From Promethearchaeota archaeon (GTDB lineage Archaea > Asgardarchaeota > Lokiarchaeia > Sigynarchaeales > SOKP01), in contig JAHLWT010000019.1 of the NCBI GenBank assembly GCA_019057775.1, positions 1 through 56,497 on the forward strand: 56,497 bases of DNA. The letters run 5' to 3'. Within the stretch, counting starts at the first letter, position 1, and every line of letters starts with the position of its first letter. Shown piece after piece: positions 28,476 to 37,255 of this stretch. Under the pieces are notes generated by a model, which had not been told where the DNA came from, did not search any database, and was given only the letters and a program-made list of their open reading frames with translations. The position numbers and the translations under genes are program-made.

Positions 28476-28705
28476 ATTAATTAAGTGTGTTTATTATTAT
28501 ATATAATACTAAAAATCCTATTAAATTTTGCGAACACTGAATAAGAAAAAAAAAATAAGATGAATTTGTCAATGAATATAGGATTTTAGTACAAATTAAT
28601 AAATTGTTAATATATTTGATTTAATAAATAAGAATTATACTTTAAATTAAAGAGAGATAATTATTTAAATAACTAGATTTGGTTAATTAAGAGAGAGTTT
28701 TATAT

Positions 28706-29434
28706 TTGCTTGAAATCAGGAAATATATTCACCAAAATATTCCCTATTCATTTAATTGGAATAAGGATCATCATAATGAAAAATTTAATCAAATTACAGC
28801 TAATCGAGAAGAATTAACTAGACTTAAAAAACATTTTAGGCGAGTTTCTAAAGGATTAATACCTAATGATTTATTCAATTCACCAAAGTTACCACGAGTC
28901 TCTCAATTTAAAATAAGAGGGTTGAAATCCACGTTTATTAGAAGTTTCAGTAAAAGTCTAATTAGATCAGGGAAAATCCAACATTATGATTCAGAATCTA
29001 AATTACCAAAATATGTGCAAAAAGTATACGAAAGTTACCAAGATATTAATATATCAGGACATCCTGGACATGAACCGGTATTAAAAAGAATTTTACTTAA
29101 GGATAAGAATTCTTTAGCAATAGAAATTCCAATTTGGAATAATAAGAAGAATACATTTATAACTGGTCATATTGATTTAATTCAAATTGAAAATGATGTT
29201 GTTAAGGTAATTGATTATAAACCTGAAGGAAAATTTTTAGTCTCTTTACCTCAAGTAGCAACATACGGATTTTTAATAAAATCTAAATTAAAAATCCAGA
29301 ATTTAAAGTGCTTAACTTTTAATAAATATGAAGCTTGGGAATATAATCCTGAGATTCTGTTAGAAGAGATTAAAGATTTGTTAATATCTCAAGGGATTAA
29401 TGAAAGATCATGGGAAAATTATTTAACACAATAA
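28706..29434 (+). CDS. PD-(D/E)XK nuclease-like protein
   Basis: 242 residues from TTG 28706; the start is uncertain because no clear Shine-Dalgarno sequence is seen. The C-terminal half carries the motifs of RecB/Cas4-type nucleases: GHIDLI (metal Asp, about 156), VIDYKPE (D-x-K, about 170-172), then LPQVATYGFLI (the Q-x-x-x-Y motif, about 182). An upstream Glu in HEPVLKR may complete the site. The N-terminal 110 residues are basic and could bind nucleic acid. No CRISPR or helicase genes are adjacent; it stands alone between the tRNA and a membrane-protein gene. Nuclease activity is inferred from motifs. Confidence 0.65.
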   Translation: MLEIRKYIHQNIPYSFNWNKDHHNEKFNQITANREELTRLKKHFRRVSKGLIPNDLFNSPKLPRVSQFKIRGLKSTFIRSFSKSLIRSGKIQHYDSESKLPKYVQKVYESYQDINISGHPGHEPVLKRILLKDKNSLAIEIPIWNNKKNTFITGHIDLIQIENDVVKVIDYKPEGKFLVSLPQVATYGFLIKSKLKIQNLKCLTFNKYEAWEYNPEILLEEIKDLLISQGINERSWENYLTQ

Positions 29435-29445
29435 TGATATTGTAT

Positions 29446-29715
29446 TTATTTTCCCTTAGGTCTAGATGATTCTACTTCTTCTCCAGACTTCAAGTATACT
29501 CTAAGCATCAAATAACATAAAATTAAAGCTATAAATTCCACTAGTAGGCTGATAAACGTAATAATCGTACCATTAAAGCCTTGATATCTTAATAGTAAAG
29601 CACATCCAAAACCTGATGATGCTAGAATAACTATGATGACCGATTTAATTATCTCAAAAAATGAGTCTTTTAAATAAACAAGTTCCTTTTTAATCCATGA
29701 AAAAATTACAACCAT
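29446..29715 (-). CDS. Small membrane protein, two transmembrane helices
   Basis: 89 residues from ATG 29715. Two hydrophobic segments (about 23-45 and 49-72) flanked by charged ends; the tail is EEVESSRPKGK. No family recognised. It is convergent with the PD-(D/E)XK gene, 11 nt between stops, and lies 150 nt downstream of the two large unknown genes on the same strand. Confidence 0.6.
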   Translation of the reverse strand: MVVIFSWIKKELVYLKDSFFEIIKSVIIVILASSGFGCALLLRYQGFNGTIITFISLLVEFIALILCYLMLRVYLKSGEEVESSRPKGK

Positions 29716-29864
29716 ATTAAGATAATCCTTATTTTCTAATTAATTCTAAATTAATTAAATAATGAATATTTTAATATCTTTTTTATTTGAAAATAAATAT
29801 TGGAATTACAAGTCTAATTAAGATGTTTTTGTATATTATAAATACTAAAAATCTTCTAAAAATT

Positions 29865-32270
29865 TTAAGAAGATCTTTGTTTACTTTTAAATTTTGAGTA
29901 TAATGCTTTATCTAATAAGTGACCAATCCTAACAGCAATCTGGTTTGCGATTTCATATCTCTCACTATCCAGGAAATTTCTTCTTTCCTCAGGTGTAAAA
30001 CTATTCCCGAGTCTTTTCATCAAAATTTTGTCAGTAATGGTGTTAACAATGTCTTTAATCTTCTCAGAGCTAGGCAATTTTATCTCGGAAGTAAATTTTT
30101 TAATTTTTTCAATTGTAAAATTAAAAAACTCAAAAAAGAGATCAATGGATTCTCCTCTCAATTCACTATGAAGTTTTATATTATCCGTGGCTATTTTAGT
30201 ATCTTTTTCCTGCCAATACAACTGATTTGGGTTAATTCCAGGACTGGTGATTCTCATCAGAGCCCCTGTAATTCTTCGTTCTATCCAATTTAATGTGCTT
30301 AACTCTTGTTGTTCACGTAATTTTTGAGCTTTTTCTTCTTTTTCTCTTTTTTTCGATTCTATAATTCGTTCTACCTCTGATATACGTGATTCTTCAACTG
30401 CCTTAAACCTTTTAACAATATCATACCCTATACAATAGGAAATAGGAGAAAGTATGTCAGATTTCAATTTCAACGGAGATATATTTTCATAAATAAGGCT
30501 TGGTTCATTTTTTAGGTCATATATCGCATTTTCTAATGATATCTCCATCAATCGTGCAAGAATGAATCCATTAACCAGAAATGGCTGATCTGATGCATTA
30601 AGGACAACTACTAATTCTTCTTGTCTCTTTAATAATCGACTGATAATTAATTCTTCAAGTTTGATTCTGATCCAATCTTCAGAATCGGTAGTGCCATAAA
30701 TTTTTTTAAATGCTAAGAGGATTAGTGATCTATCATTTGAAACTTTTAAGTACAACTCAATTACTCTACTTAGTTGCCTTAAAATTTTAGATAATATGTA
30801 AAAGAAAATTTCCTTAGCAATTTCGTTAATTATTTCATCAAATTCTAAAATAAATAAAATCTGAGAATAATTTTTTAGGTTTAATTCATTTAGGAACACC
30901 TTATCTATAGCTTCTTTCTTTCGAATATATTCTCTCAAACTATTTATGCTAGTTCCTGTTTTTTTCTCTAAAAACGAAAATAGATCTTGGAATTCACTAG
31001 TATCTTTGAAAATTAAGTTTACAAAATTTGATTCATTGATTTCACTAATGTAAGAGTCAAATTGAGAAAATAATTTAAAGCGAAAATCTGATTGGCTAAT
31101 AACTTTTATTGCCATATAGATCAAGTTTTGGTTTTTATCATTAATTGATACAATGTCTAGTTTTTTTATATTATATCTAACCATATTTCTTTTTACTTTC
31201 TCAGATAAGTTATTATCAACATTCAACAAATTCATTATATTAAAAACTCCATGCTTACTCAACGAATAGATAATATCATTAAAATCACATTCATTTAAAC
31301 ATTGTAAAAAGTATATGAAATCATTTGGATTCTCTTTTAATTTCGCAATAATTTCTTGTTTTAAATAACTTATAATTTTTTGCTCAAATTCATCATAATC
31401 AGTTTTCTCCCGAAGGCCATTTTCTATTCTATTTATCAAATTTTTTTTTAAATTATTTGCTGCTATGAAAGCATTCAAACCGGGTATTGAAATTGGGAAG
31501 CGGTTGAGATTATAGTCAAGTACTTTCCTTTTTATCATTCTAATCGGCATTGCTTCAACTTGAAGTTCTTTATATGACTTAAATTCAAAATTTTTCCGGA
31601 TTTGGCTTCTCAATCTGCTTAATGTAGCTAATTCTATGAGTTTATCCTCTTTTTCCTCTAATTCTAATTTCTTCTCAAGTTCAACAGATATATCTTTAAA
31701 GGCCGCACTTTCTTCAAGGATTTCTTTTTTTATTTCATTACTAAGCCCGATGATATCACCGATTAGATCATAAAAATAGAATGGAGGATAATTTAATATA
31801 ATTTCTTGTAATTCTTGTTCAATCTTTGCCTCTATGTCTTTTAACAACTGATTTCTTTGAACTTCTTGTAAATCTTCTTTCCTTTCTTTAACTAAAAACG
31901 AAAGAAATTTATTTTCTAAATCAATAATCTTATTGAGAAGATTTGTCTCTAAAATTAAAGAGTTCTTTAATAAAGAGTTGACTTCCTCAATTAGTATCTT
32001 CTTTTCTATAAGTTCCAAATTTTTGGTAGAATCATAGGTAAATTTGGTAGAATCTAAAAGCTTTTGAACTCTAATTCCTAAATTGTGATGAATATGAATA
32101 GTTGCGGTTGCTATTAATAAGTCGTTAATCGTAGATTCTGGATTAACCAATTCAAAAATCTTTTTTTTATCTGCTTCCCTTTTAAAGTGGGAAATTATTA
32201 AATCAACTGTTTGAAAGAATCTAAAAGTGCTCTCAACTGCAGTCGTTTTTCTTTTTACTCCACTAATCAT
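29865..32270 (-). CDS. Large unknown helical protein, coupled to upstream gene
   Basis: 801 residues from ATG 32270. The start is chosen because this ATG overlaps the upstream stop as TAATG and follows GGGTGA by about 8 nt; ATG 32285 is five codons further up and lies before that ribosome site. The protein is almost entirely alpha-helical, rich in Lys, Glu, Ile and Leu, with a charged coiled coil at about 635-665 (RISEVERIIESKKREKEEKA). No transmembrane segment, signal peptide or nucleotide-binding motif is visible. I do not recognise a family. Tight coupling with the 773-residue gene suggests the two products form one complex. Confidence 0.65.
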   Translation of the reverse strand: MISGVKRKTTAVESTFRFFQTVDLIISHFKREADKKKIFELVNPESTINDLLIATATIHIHHNLGIRVQKLLDSTKFTYDSTKNLELIEKKILIEEVNSLLKNSLILETNLLNKIIDLENKFLSFLVKERKEDLQEVQRNQLLKDIEAKIEQELQEIILNYPPFYFYDLIGDIIGLSNEIKKEILEESAAFKDISVELEKKLELEEKEDKLIELATLSRLRSQIRKNFEFKSYKELQVEAMPIRMIKRKVLDYNLNRFPISIPGLNAFIAANNLKKNLINRIENGLREKTDYDEFEQKIISYLKQEIIAKLKENPNDFIYFLQCLNECDFNDIIYSLSKHGVFNIMNLLNVDNNLSEKVKRNMVRYNIKKLDIVSINDKNQNLIYMAIKVISQSDFRFKLFSQFDSYISEINESNFVNLIFKDTSEFQDLFSFLEKKTGTSINSLREYIRKKEAIDKVFLNELNLKNYSQILFILEFDEIINEIAKEIFFYILSKILRQLSRVIELYLKVSNDRSLILLAFKKIYGTTDSEDWIRIKLEELIISRLLKRQEELVVVLNASDQPFLVNGFILARLMEISLENAIYDLKNEPSLIYENISPLKLKSDILSPISYCIGYDIVKRFKAVEESRISEVERIIESKKREKEEKAQKLREQQELSTLNWIERRITGALMRITSPGINPNQLYWQEKDTKIATDNIKLHSELRGESIDLFFEFFNFTIEKIKKFTSEIKLPSSEKIKDIVNTITDKILMKRLGNSFTPEERRNFLDSERYEIANQIAVRIGHLLDKALYSKFKSKQRSS

Positions 32271-34573
32271 TATTCTTTCACCCATTCTCGATATACTTCT
32301 TTAAAATTATCTGCCATTTCGAATCTTACATTATTATGCCAAAATTTAAAATTTATAACGTGAAAAAGATCACCATTGAAATATTCTTTTTCATCATTTG
32401 TTAGGTTATGTTTTAATGTTAAAGTTAATGGTCTAGGTATTAATTTTGAAAAATATTTTAATTCCTTTTCTTTAATATAACTATAAAATGTTTCCTCTTT
32501 ACTCAGATTGAAAAAATCGATTGGTATTAGTTCTTCTCTTTGAAGATTCATATTATTTAACTCTTTTTTCATTTGACTTTGTATATATTTCGGAAATTCT
32601 GTATTTATATCAATACTACCCTCATAGTTCTTATAGAATTCAAGTAATAAATTTTTTTCAACTTCATTCGCTACATTTGCAATATAAAGATCTAGAAATT
32701 CAATGAAATTTCCTAATTCTTGTTCTTTTGATTCTCTCTCTTCAAAATATTCAATAAAATCTTGATAAATTTCAATTAAAGTCCATTTTTTTTTGCTTTG
32801 TAATTTAAAAAATTTCTTACTATAATCCTTAATCCATTCTAACACATAATATTTCCATTCAAGATCAATCCCCCCGATCCTTTTTTCTAAAAATCTATGG
32901 AATCTAGTAGCAAAAGTTACCGGGTCTGTTATTTCTTTTTCAGGTTGTTCCTTAAGATATCTATTGATTGTTGAATATCTCAGAATATAGCTTAATAAAT
33001 AATGCAATTCAGTTGGAAACTTTTTAAATTTATTAATATGCTTTTTTATTTCACTAATCTCTTTTTTAATTTGGATTTCTGCAAAAGAGACTAAATCATC
33101 AATCTTTAAACTTACATTTTCGAAAAATAAATCAGAATTTTGATTCACTAATCTCACAAATTCTTCTCTTAATGTTTTCGCTTCATAATTAAGATCTCTC
33201 AATAATAAGATTGGATTTGTTTCAATTTGATTAAATAGATATGTTTTTAATTTTTCTATTAATTTATTACCCAAAATTTTTGCAGGTTTTTGCTCTGTGT
33301 TAAATTTCGACTTTAATTTTTCTATTAATTCAATAGTTAACGTTTTTAATCTACGGTAAGATAGATACTTAGGAAGAGATTTTTTTATTAAATTAAGGTT
33401 TTTCTTAATGATTTCTGAAAAATAGTTAAATTGTGAATCCAATTCTGTAACTCTCAAATTGTTCTTTTTAGTTACTGAATGTTTTATAAATGTCTTCGTA
33501 ATCTTACAAATTGTTGTAAAATTTTCACTCTCTAACTTTCCTTTGTTTAAAATATAATATTCAAATTTATTAAGTAATTCGTGTAAATCGCCTTTTTCTC
33601 CACTAGCTAGAAACGATCTCGAATATTCTAGATATTTATTCAAATACCCCTGTAAATCTATTAAAATCCTATTAACATAGCTGATTACCCATTCTGTGTT
33701 TTGATGGTCATGAATATCGTTAATTCTTTCTCTGATTAAGGAAATGATGAAATAAAGTAGCTGATCTTGCGATTCATCCAATGTTCCTGTATTCGCCAAA
33801 TTGATAAGATTAGCTCCAAGCTTTATTGTCTTTTCCACAATAAAATTAGCACTTGGTTCAGATATTGAATATTTAAGATGTTCCGTAGCTCGTTTTCCTT
33901 CGAAAGGAGTTCTCATTTTATCAAATTTAGGATTTAAAAAATTGATTTCGATGGGTTTTTTATGCCATAAGATTTCAACTTTAGCTCTAATTTTTCCATA
34001 TGTACTTAACATTTCTTGTTCTGTTGGTAAGGACGTACTTAACCCAATCAATTTCTTATTCCATTTATCTTCAATAAGTTCTCCAAAAAGTTTTTTACTA
34101 AATCTTGTAGCAAATTTGTCATAAACCAGTTTTTTGTTTTCATCATTTAAATCTGGTCGATCTGTAAATTCTTCTACCTCAAAAAATAATTTGCTAATAT
34201 TGTTTAATGATTCTCGAGATTTATGTATATCTAAGTATCCCGTTTCAGGTTTTAATGCAAGAAGAAGGCTTTCACTATCTTTGTATATACCAGGGACAAA
34301 AATCATTGATTTTGGAAAAATATTAATTCGAGCACTTTTTTCATCAAAATTAAACAATTCAAATTCAATACTAAACACTTCTGCTCCCGTATAATCTCTT
34401 AAAATTGCATTATACATAGTTAAGTACTTTATAACTTCCTGTGAAAGCTCATTTACTTTTTCTCGAGTTAATCTCCCTGGGCCAATAACATCTCCAACAA
34501 CAATATCATTTGGAGATGAATATCCAAATATTAAGGAAAATTGATAATTTATAGATTCACGTGTAGTAATCAT
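32270..34573 (-). CDS. Large unknown protein, first of a coupled pair
   Basis: 767 residues from ATG 34573; an in-frame GTG at 34591 would add six. The first 130 residues have mixed strand/helix character with GDVIGPGRLTREKV and a beta-rich stretch (AEVFSIEFELFNF). The remainder is long charged helices like its partner gene. No catalytic motif, membrane segment or zinc site is visible. The stop overlaps the start of the 801-residue gene (TAATG), the closest coupling in this window. Function unknown; neighbours give no clear hint beyond the MoxR operon on the same strand further down. Confidence 0.62.
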   Translation of the reverse strand: MITTRESINYQFSLIFGYSSPNDIVVGDVIGPGRLTREKVNELSQEVIKYLTMYNAILRDYTGAEVFSIEFELFNFDEKSARINIFPKSMIFVPGIYKDSESLLLALKPETGYLDIHKSRESLNNISKLFFEVEEFTDRPDLNDENKKLVYDKFATRFSKKLFGELIEDKWNKKLIGLSTSLPTEQEMLSTYGKIRAKVEILWHKKPIEINFLNPKFDKMRTPFEGKRATEHLKYSISEPSANFIVEKTIKLGANLINLANTGTLDESQDQLLYFIISLIRERINDIHDHQNTEWVISYVNRILIDLQGYLNKYLEYSRSFLASGEKGDLHELLNKFEYYILNKGKLESENFTTICKITKTFIKHSVTKKNNLRVTELDSQFNYFSEIIKKNLNLIKKSLPKYLSYRRLKTLTIELIEKLKSKFNTEQKPAKILGNKLIEKLKTYLFNQIETNPILLLRDLNYEAKTLREEFVRLVNQNSDLFFENVSLKIDDLVSFAEIQIKKEISEIKKHINKFKKFPTELHYLLSYILRYSTINRYLKEQPEKEITDPVTFATRFHRFLEKRIGGIDLEWKYYVLEWIKDYSKKFFKLQSKKKWTLIEIYQDFIEYFEERESKEQELGNFIEFLDLYIANVANEVEKNLLLEFYKNYEGSIDINTEFPKYIQSQMKKELNNMNLQREELIPIDFFNLSKEETFYSYIKEKELKYFSKLIPRPLTLTLKHNLTNDEKEYFNGDLFHVINFKFWHNNVRFEMADNFKEVYREWVKE

Positions 34574-34591
34574 AATTAAATTTGTTAACAC

Positions 34592-34946
34592 TTTTTAATT
34601 GTATAATAAATAAATTTAAAATATTAAATATTTATACTTAGACTCGAAAAAATAAGGGGGCTCATCTATATAATCTTAAGAATAAATTGTATTAAAATTT
34701 GCTTTGATAAAAAAATAAGTTAATTCAGTAAAAATATTAATACAGATGAAGGGTAGTAGATAAAAACTGGATATCTTTTATTAAAGTATTCAAACGAAAC
34801 AGTGGAAAATAGCATATTTAAAAAAATTTTAGATATAATTAAAAGAGAAAAATTCTGAAAAAACTTCAAATATCAAAAATAAAAATATAATAATAAGAAC
34901 ACTATATATTTAATAATAAAATCTTAAGCATTCAAGGTGTAGGTTT
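34592..34946 (+). promoter_or_regulatory. Divergent AT-rich gap with a TATA box for the roadblock gene
   Basis: 355 nt between divergent genes. No open frame or RNA gene is visible. A TATA-like CTATATATTTAAT (34902-34914) lies about 33-45 nt before ATA 34947, which would give a short leader containing the AGGTG ribosome site at 34935-34939. Confidence 0.4.
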
Positions 34947-35351
34947 ATACAATTTGGGTCTGATTTAGGAATCACTCAAGATGACATTGAAAAGATTAGT
35001 CCGCAAATTACTTTTATAACATCTAACGCAGACATAGAAGCCATTGCGCTTGTAAGTTTTGAGGGGTATCAAATAGCGTTCTCAGCTTTACCACAATATC
35101 ATGTTGATGGGGATCAGTTTTGTGGACTGGCTAGTGCATTATTAATGACAGGAAGATCTACAATTCAGACTTTGTTTCAAGAAGATTTAAGTGAAATCAT
35201 AGTTCGTGCTGAAAATGGATATATCGTTATTACTAATGCCGGCCGGCTAGTTATTGTTTGTGCTGGAACTATAATTGATACTTTAATGAAATCTGTTAAA
35301 GTAATGCGTATAGCTGCTAAAAATCTCTATAAAATATTTGAGGATCGCTAA
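34947..35351 (+). CDS. Roadblock/LC7-domain protein, probable ATA start
   Basis: 134 residues. The first in-frame ATG (35145) would give only 68 residues and cut the domain in half. The frame is open from a TAA at 34917, and the roadblock fold clearly begins near FGSDLGITQDDIEKIS. It continues through IALVSFEGYQIAFSAL, GDQFCGLASALLM, IIVRAENGYIVITNAGR and a final helix IAAKNLYKIF, the complete strand-helix order of the family. No ATG, GTG or TTG is available in frame. ATA 34947 lies exactly 7 nt after AGGTG. Roadblock proteins act as GTPase-associated dimers (MglB, Ragulator), and Asgard genomes have many. A Rag-like GTPase lies 18 kb away. Confidence 0.85.
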   Translation: MQFGSDLGITQDDIEKISPQITFITSNADIEAIALVSFEGYQIAFSALPQYHVDGDQFCGLASALLMTGRSTIQTLFQEDLSEIIVRAENGYIVITNAGRLVIVCAGTIIDTLMKSVKVMRIAAKNLYKIFEDR

Positions 35352-35497
35352 AAAGAATAGCTTCATTAGCTTGTTTTTGATATCTGTGTGTAATATAGAG
35401 TAATTAATTTCAATAAATCATCATAATATTTTTTATTTTTTTGACAAAAAATTTAAAAACATCAATATCTTTTTATAAAATCGTTAATAAATAAGAA

Positions 35498-35505
35498 TTA
35501 TAAAG
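35498..35505 (+). promoter_or_regulatory. TATA box of the trp leader transcript
   Basis: TTATAAAG, centred 27 nt before ATG 35529. This is the standard archaeal spacing to a transcription start, and it predicts a leaderless message that begins at or next to the ATG of the Trp-rich peptide. Confidence 0.6.
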
Positions 35506-35528
35506 TTTTTTAAATGATTCAGATTAAA

Positions 35529-35576
35529 ATGAGTGTTAAAACCTCCTGTTGGCATTGGCGGTGGCATTGGCAATAA
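35529..35576 (+). CDS. Trp-rich leader peptide upstream of trpB2
   Basis: 15 codons from ATG 35529 to TAA 35574-35576: MSVKTSCWHWRWHWQ. Four of the last eight residues are Trp, alternating with His, Arg and His. A run of four Trp codons by chance is improbable, above all in AT-rich DNA and directly before a tryptophan synthase gene. The TATA box at the correct distance suggests a leaderless ORF. The Trp codons overlap the arms of the hairpins described in the next entry. By analogy with bacterial trpL, ribosome stalling at these codons would sense charged tRNA-Trp. The peptide is probably only a sensor; no other function is proposed. Confidence 0.75.
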   Translation: MSVKTSCWHWRWHWQ

Positions 35577-35633
35577 TGCCTATTTCACTGGATTAAACTG
35601 AAACTAAACTTTCTTGTTTTACTATTTTTGTTT
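35551..35633 (+). promoter_or_regulatory. Candidate Trp attenuator: competing hairpin arms and U-rich tract
   Basis: Arm A GGCATT (35551-35556) and arm B GGCATT (35563-35568) are both complementary to arm C AATGCC (35575-35580), so B:C (6-nt loop) and A:C (18-nt loop) exclude each other. A and B include Trp codons and C overlaps the leader stop codon, so ribosome position decides which pairing forms. A T-rich stretch at 35610-35633, of the kind used as archaeal terminator, follows. The direction of control cannot be read from the sequence alone. Confidence 0.55.
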
Positions 35634-35742
35634 ACTTAAAATTTTAAAAATATTCTTCTGAATACGCATTGATTTATTGAATTCCAATAATTTGATGATA
35701 CGCTATTAAAATTTAAAAAATAGAATAAAAAGTGTGTATAAA

Positions 35743-37146
35743 ATGGTAGATTATTTTAATGCAAGAGTACTTTTAGAACCAAGTGAAGTACCTAAAGAGT
35801 GGATAAATATATTACCCGATTTACCCTCTCCAATGACGCCCTTAGTTAATCCAATGGATTGTAAGCCTATCCCACCGGAAATGGCATTTGCAATGTTTCC
35901 AAAAGAATGCGTTTTACAGGAAGTATCTCAAGAATCGACAATTCCAATCCCGAAAGAATTAAGGGAAATTTTTGCTAAAAATTATAGGCCGACCCCCTTA
36001 CATAGAGCTTTAAGGTTAGAAAAGGAGTTAGGGATAGAAGGAGATAATATAAAGATTTTCTTCAAAAATGAATCTGTGTCTCCTACTGGATCGCATAAAC
36101 CCAATACTGCCATAACTCAAGCATATTATGCAAAGAAAGACGGGGTAAAAGAGTTGGTTACTGAAACTGGGGCAGGACAATGGGGTTCTGGTTTAGCCTA
36201 TGGATGTAATTTATTTGATATTAAATGCACCGTTTATATGGTAAGGGCAAGTTTTCTACAAAAGCCCGGGAGAAAAATTTTAATGAGATCTTATGGTGCT
36301 GAAATACACGCAAGTCCTTCGAAATTTACGGAATCTGGAGTAAAATTTTTAAGCAAAGATGCAGAGCACCCAGGAAGCTTGGGTATTGCAATTTCAGAAG
36401 CTATTGAACATAGTATGAGAAGCGATAAAATAAGATATTCTCTCGGAAGTGTAGTAAACTTTGTACTTTTACATCAAAGTATTATTGGACAAGAAGTAAA
36501 AATTCAACTAGCAAAAATAGGTATTGAAAAACCGGATATAATTATTGGTTGCGTGGGGGGAGGTTCAAATTTTGCGGGGATTGCAATTCCTTATATAAAA
36601 GACAAATTAAATGGTATTAATCCGGAAATAGAAATGATAGGAGTTGAACCTCGAGCTTGTCCAAGTGTTTGCAAAGGTGAATATCGATGGGATTATGGAG
36701 ACACGTCAATGAAAGGCCCAATAGCAAAAATGCATACACTGGGACATAATTTCATTCCTAGCCCTATCCACGCTGGAGGATTACGGTATCATGGAGTAGC
36801 TCCTATAATTTCAATTTTGTATAATAATAAGATTATTTCCGCGACTATGCATCATCAAACAGAAGTAATTGAAGCAGGACTTAAATTCGCCAGGACTGAA
36901 GGGATTTTACCCGCACCTGAAACCGCTCATGCTATAAAAGAGGCAATTGATCAAGCATTAAAAGCTAAAGAGAACAATGAAAAGAAGGTAATCTTATTTA
37001 ATTTTAGTGGTCATGGATATTTTGATTTATTAGCTTATAAAAAATATATGACTGGTGAATTAATAGATTACGAATTACCAAGTGATGAAATTAAAAAAGC
37101 TTTAGCTTCAAACGAAATGCCAATAATTGATGAATCTCAGTTTTGA
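35743..37146 (+). CDS. trpB2: Tryptophan synthase beta chain, TrpB2 type
   Basis: 467 residues from ATG 35743; GTG 35734 three codons upstream is less likely. PLP enzyme joining indole or a related substrate with serine to give tryptophan. The extended N-terminus (MVDYFNARVLLEPSEVPKEW, RPTPLHRA) and the length are those of TrpB2, not TrpB1. The PLP Lys is in SPTGSHKPNTA; the phosphate-binding loop is CVGGGSNFAG; the GAGQWGSG block carries a typical TrpB2 sequence. No trpA or other trp gene is in the window. It is preceded by a Trp-rich leader ORF (35529-35576), the clearest regulatory signal seen here, and followed by a U-rich terminator. Confidence 0.95.
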   Translation: MVDYFNARVLLEPSEVPKEWINILPDLPSPMTPLVNPMDCKPIPPEMAFAMFPKECVLQEVSQESTIPIPKELREIFAKNYRPTPLHRALRLEKELGIEGDNIKIFFKNESVSPTGSHKPNTAITQAYYAKKDGVKELVTETGAGQWGSGLAYGCNLFDIKCTVYMVRASFLQKPGRKILMRSYGAEIHASPSKFTESGVKFLSKDAEHPGSLGIAISEAIEHSMRSDKIRYSLGSVVNFVLLHQSIIGQEVKIQLAKIGIEKPDIIIGCVGGGSNFAGIAIPYIKDKLNGINPEIEMIGVEPRACPSVCKGEYRWDYGDTSMKGPIAKMHTLGHNFIPSPIHAGGLRYHGVAPIISILYNNKIISATMHHQTEVIEAGLKFARTEGILPAPETAHAIKEAIDQALKAKENNEKKVILFNFSGHGYFDLLAYKKYMTGELIDYELPSDEIKKALASNEMPIIDESQF

Positions 37147-37155
37147 TTAAATAAT

Positions 37156-37176
37156 TTCTTTTTTCTTTTTTTTTTA
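37156..37176 (+). terminator. U-rich terminator after trpB2
   Basis: A nearly pure T stretch begins 10 nt after the trpB2 stop. Archaeal termination works on such U-rich tracts without a hairpin. Confidence 0.55.
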
Positions 37177-37255
37177 TAATATACTTATCTAATTCAAGAA
37201 AATCTTAAAATAAACGGATCTTTTAAATATTAAAGAGTTATGAGTTTGGTCGTTA

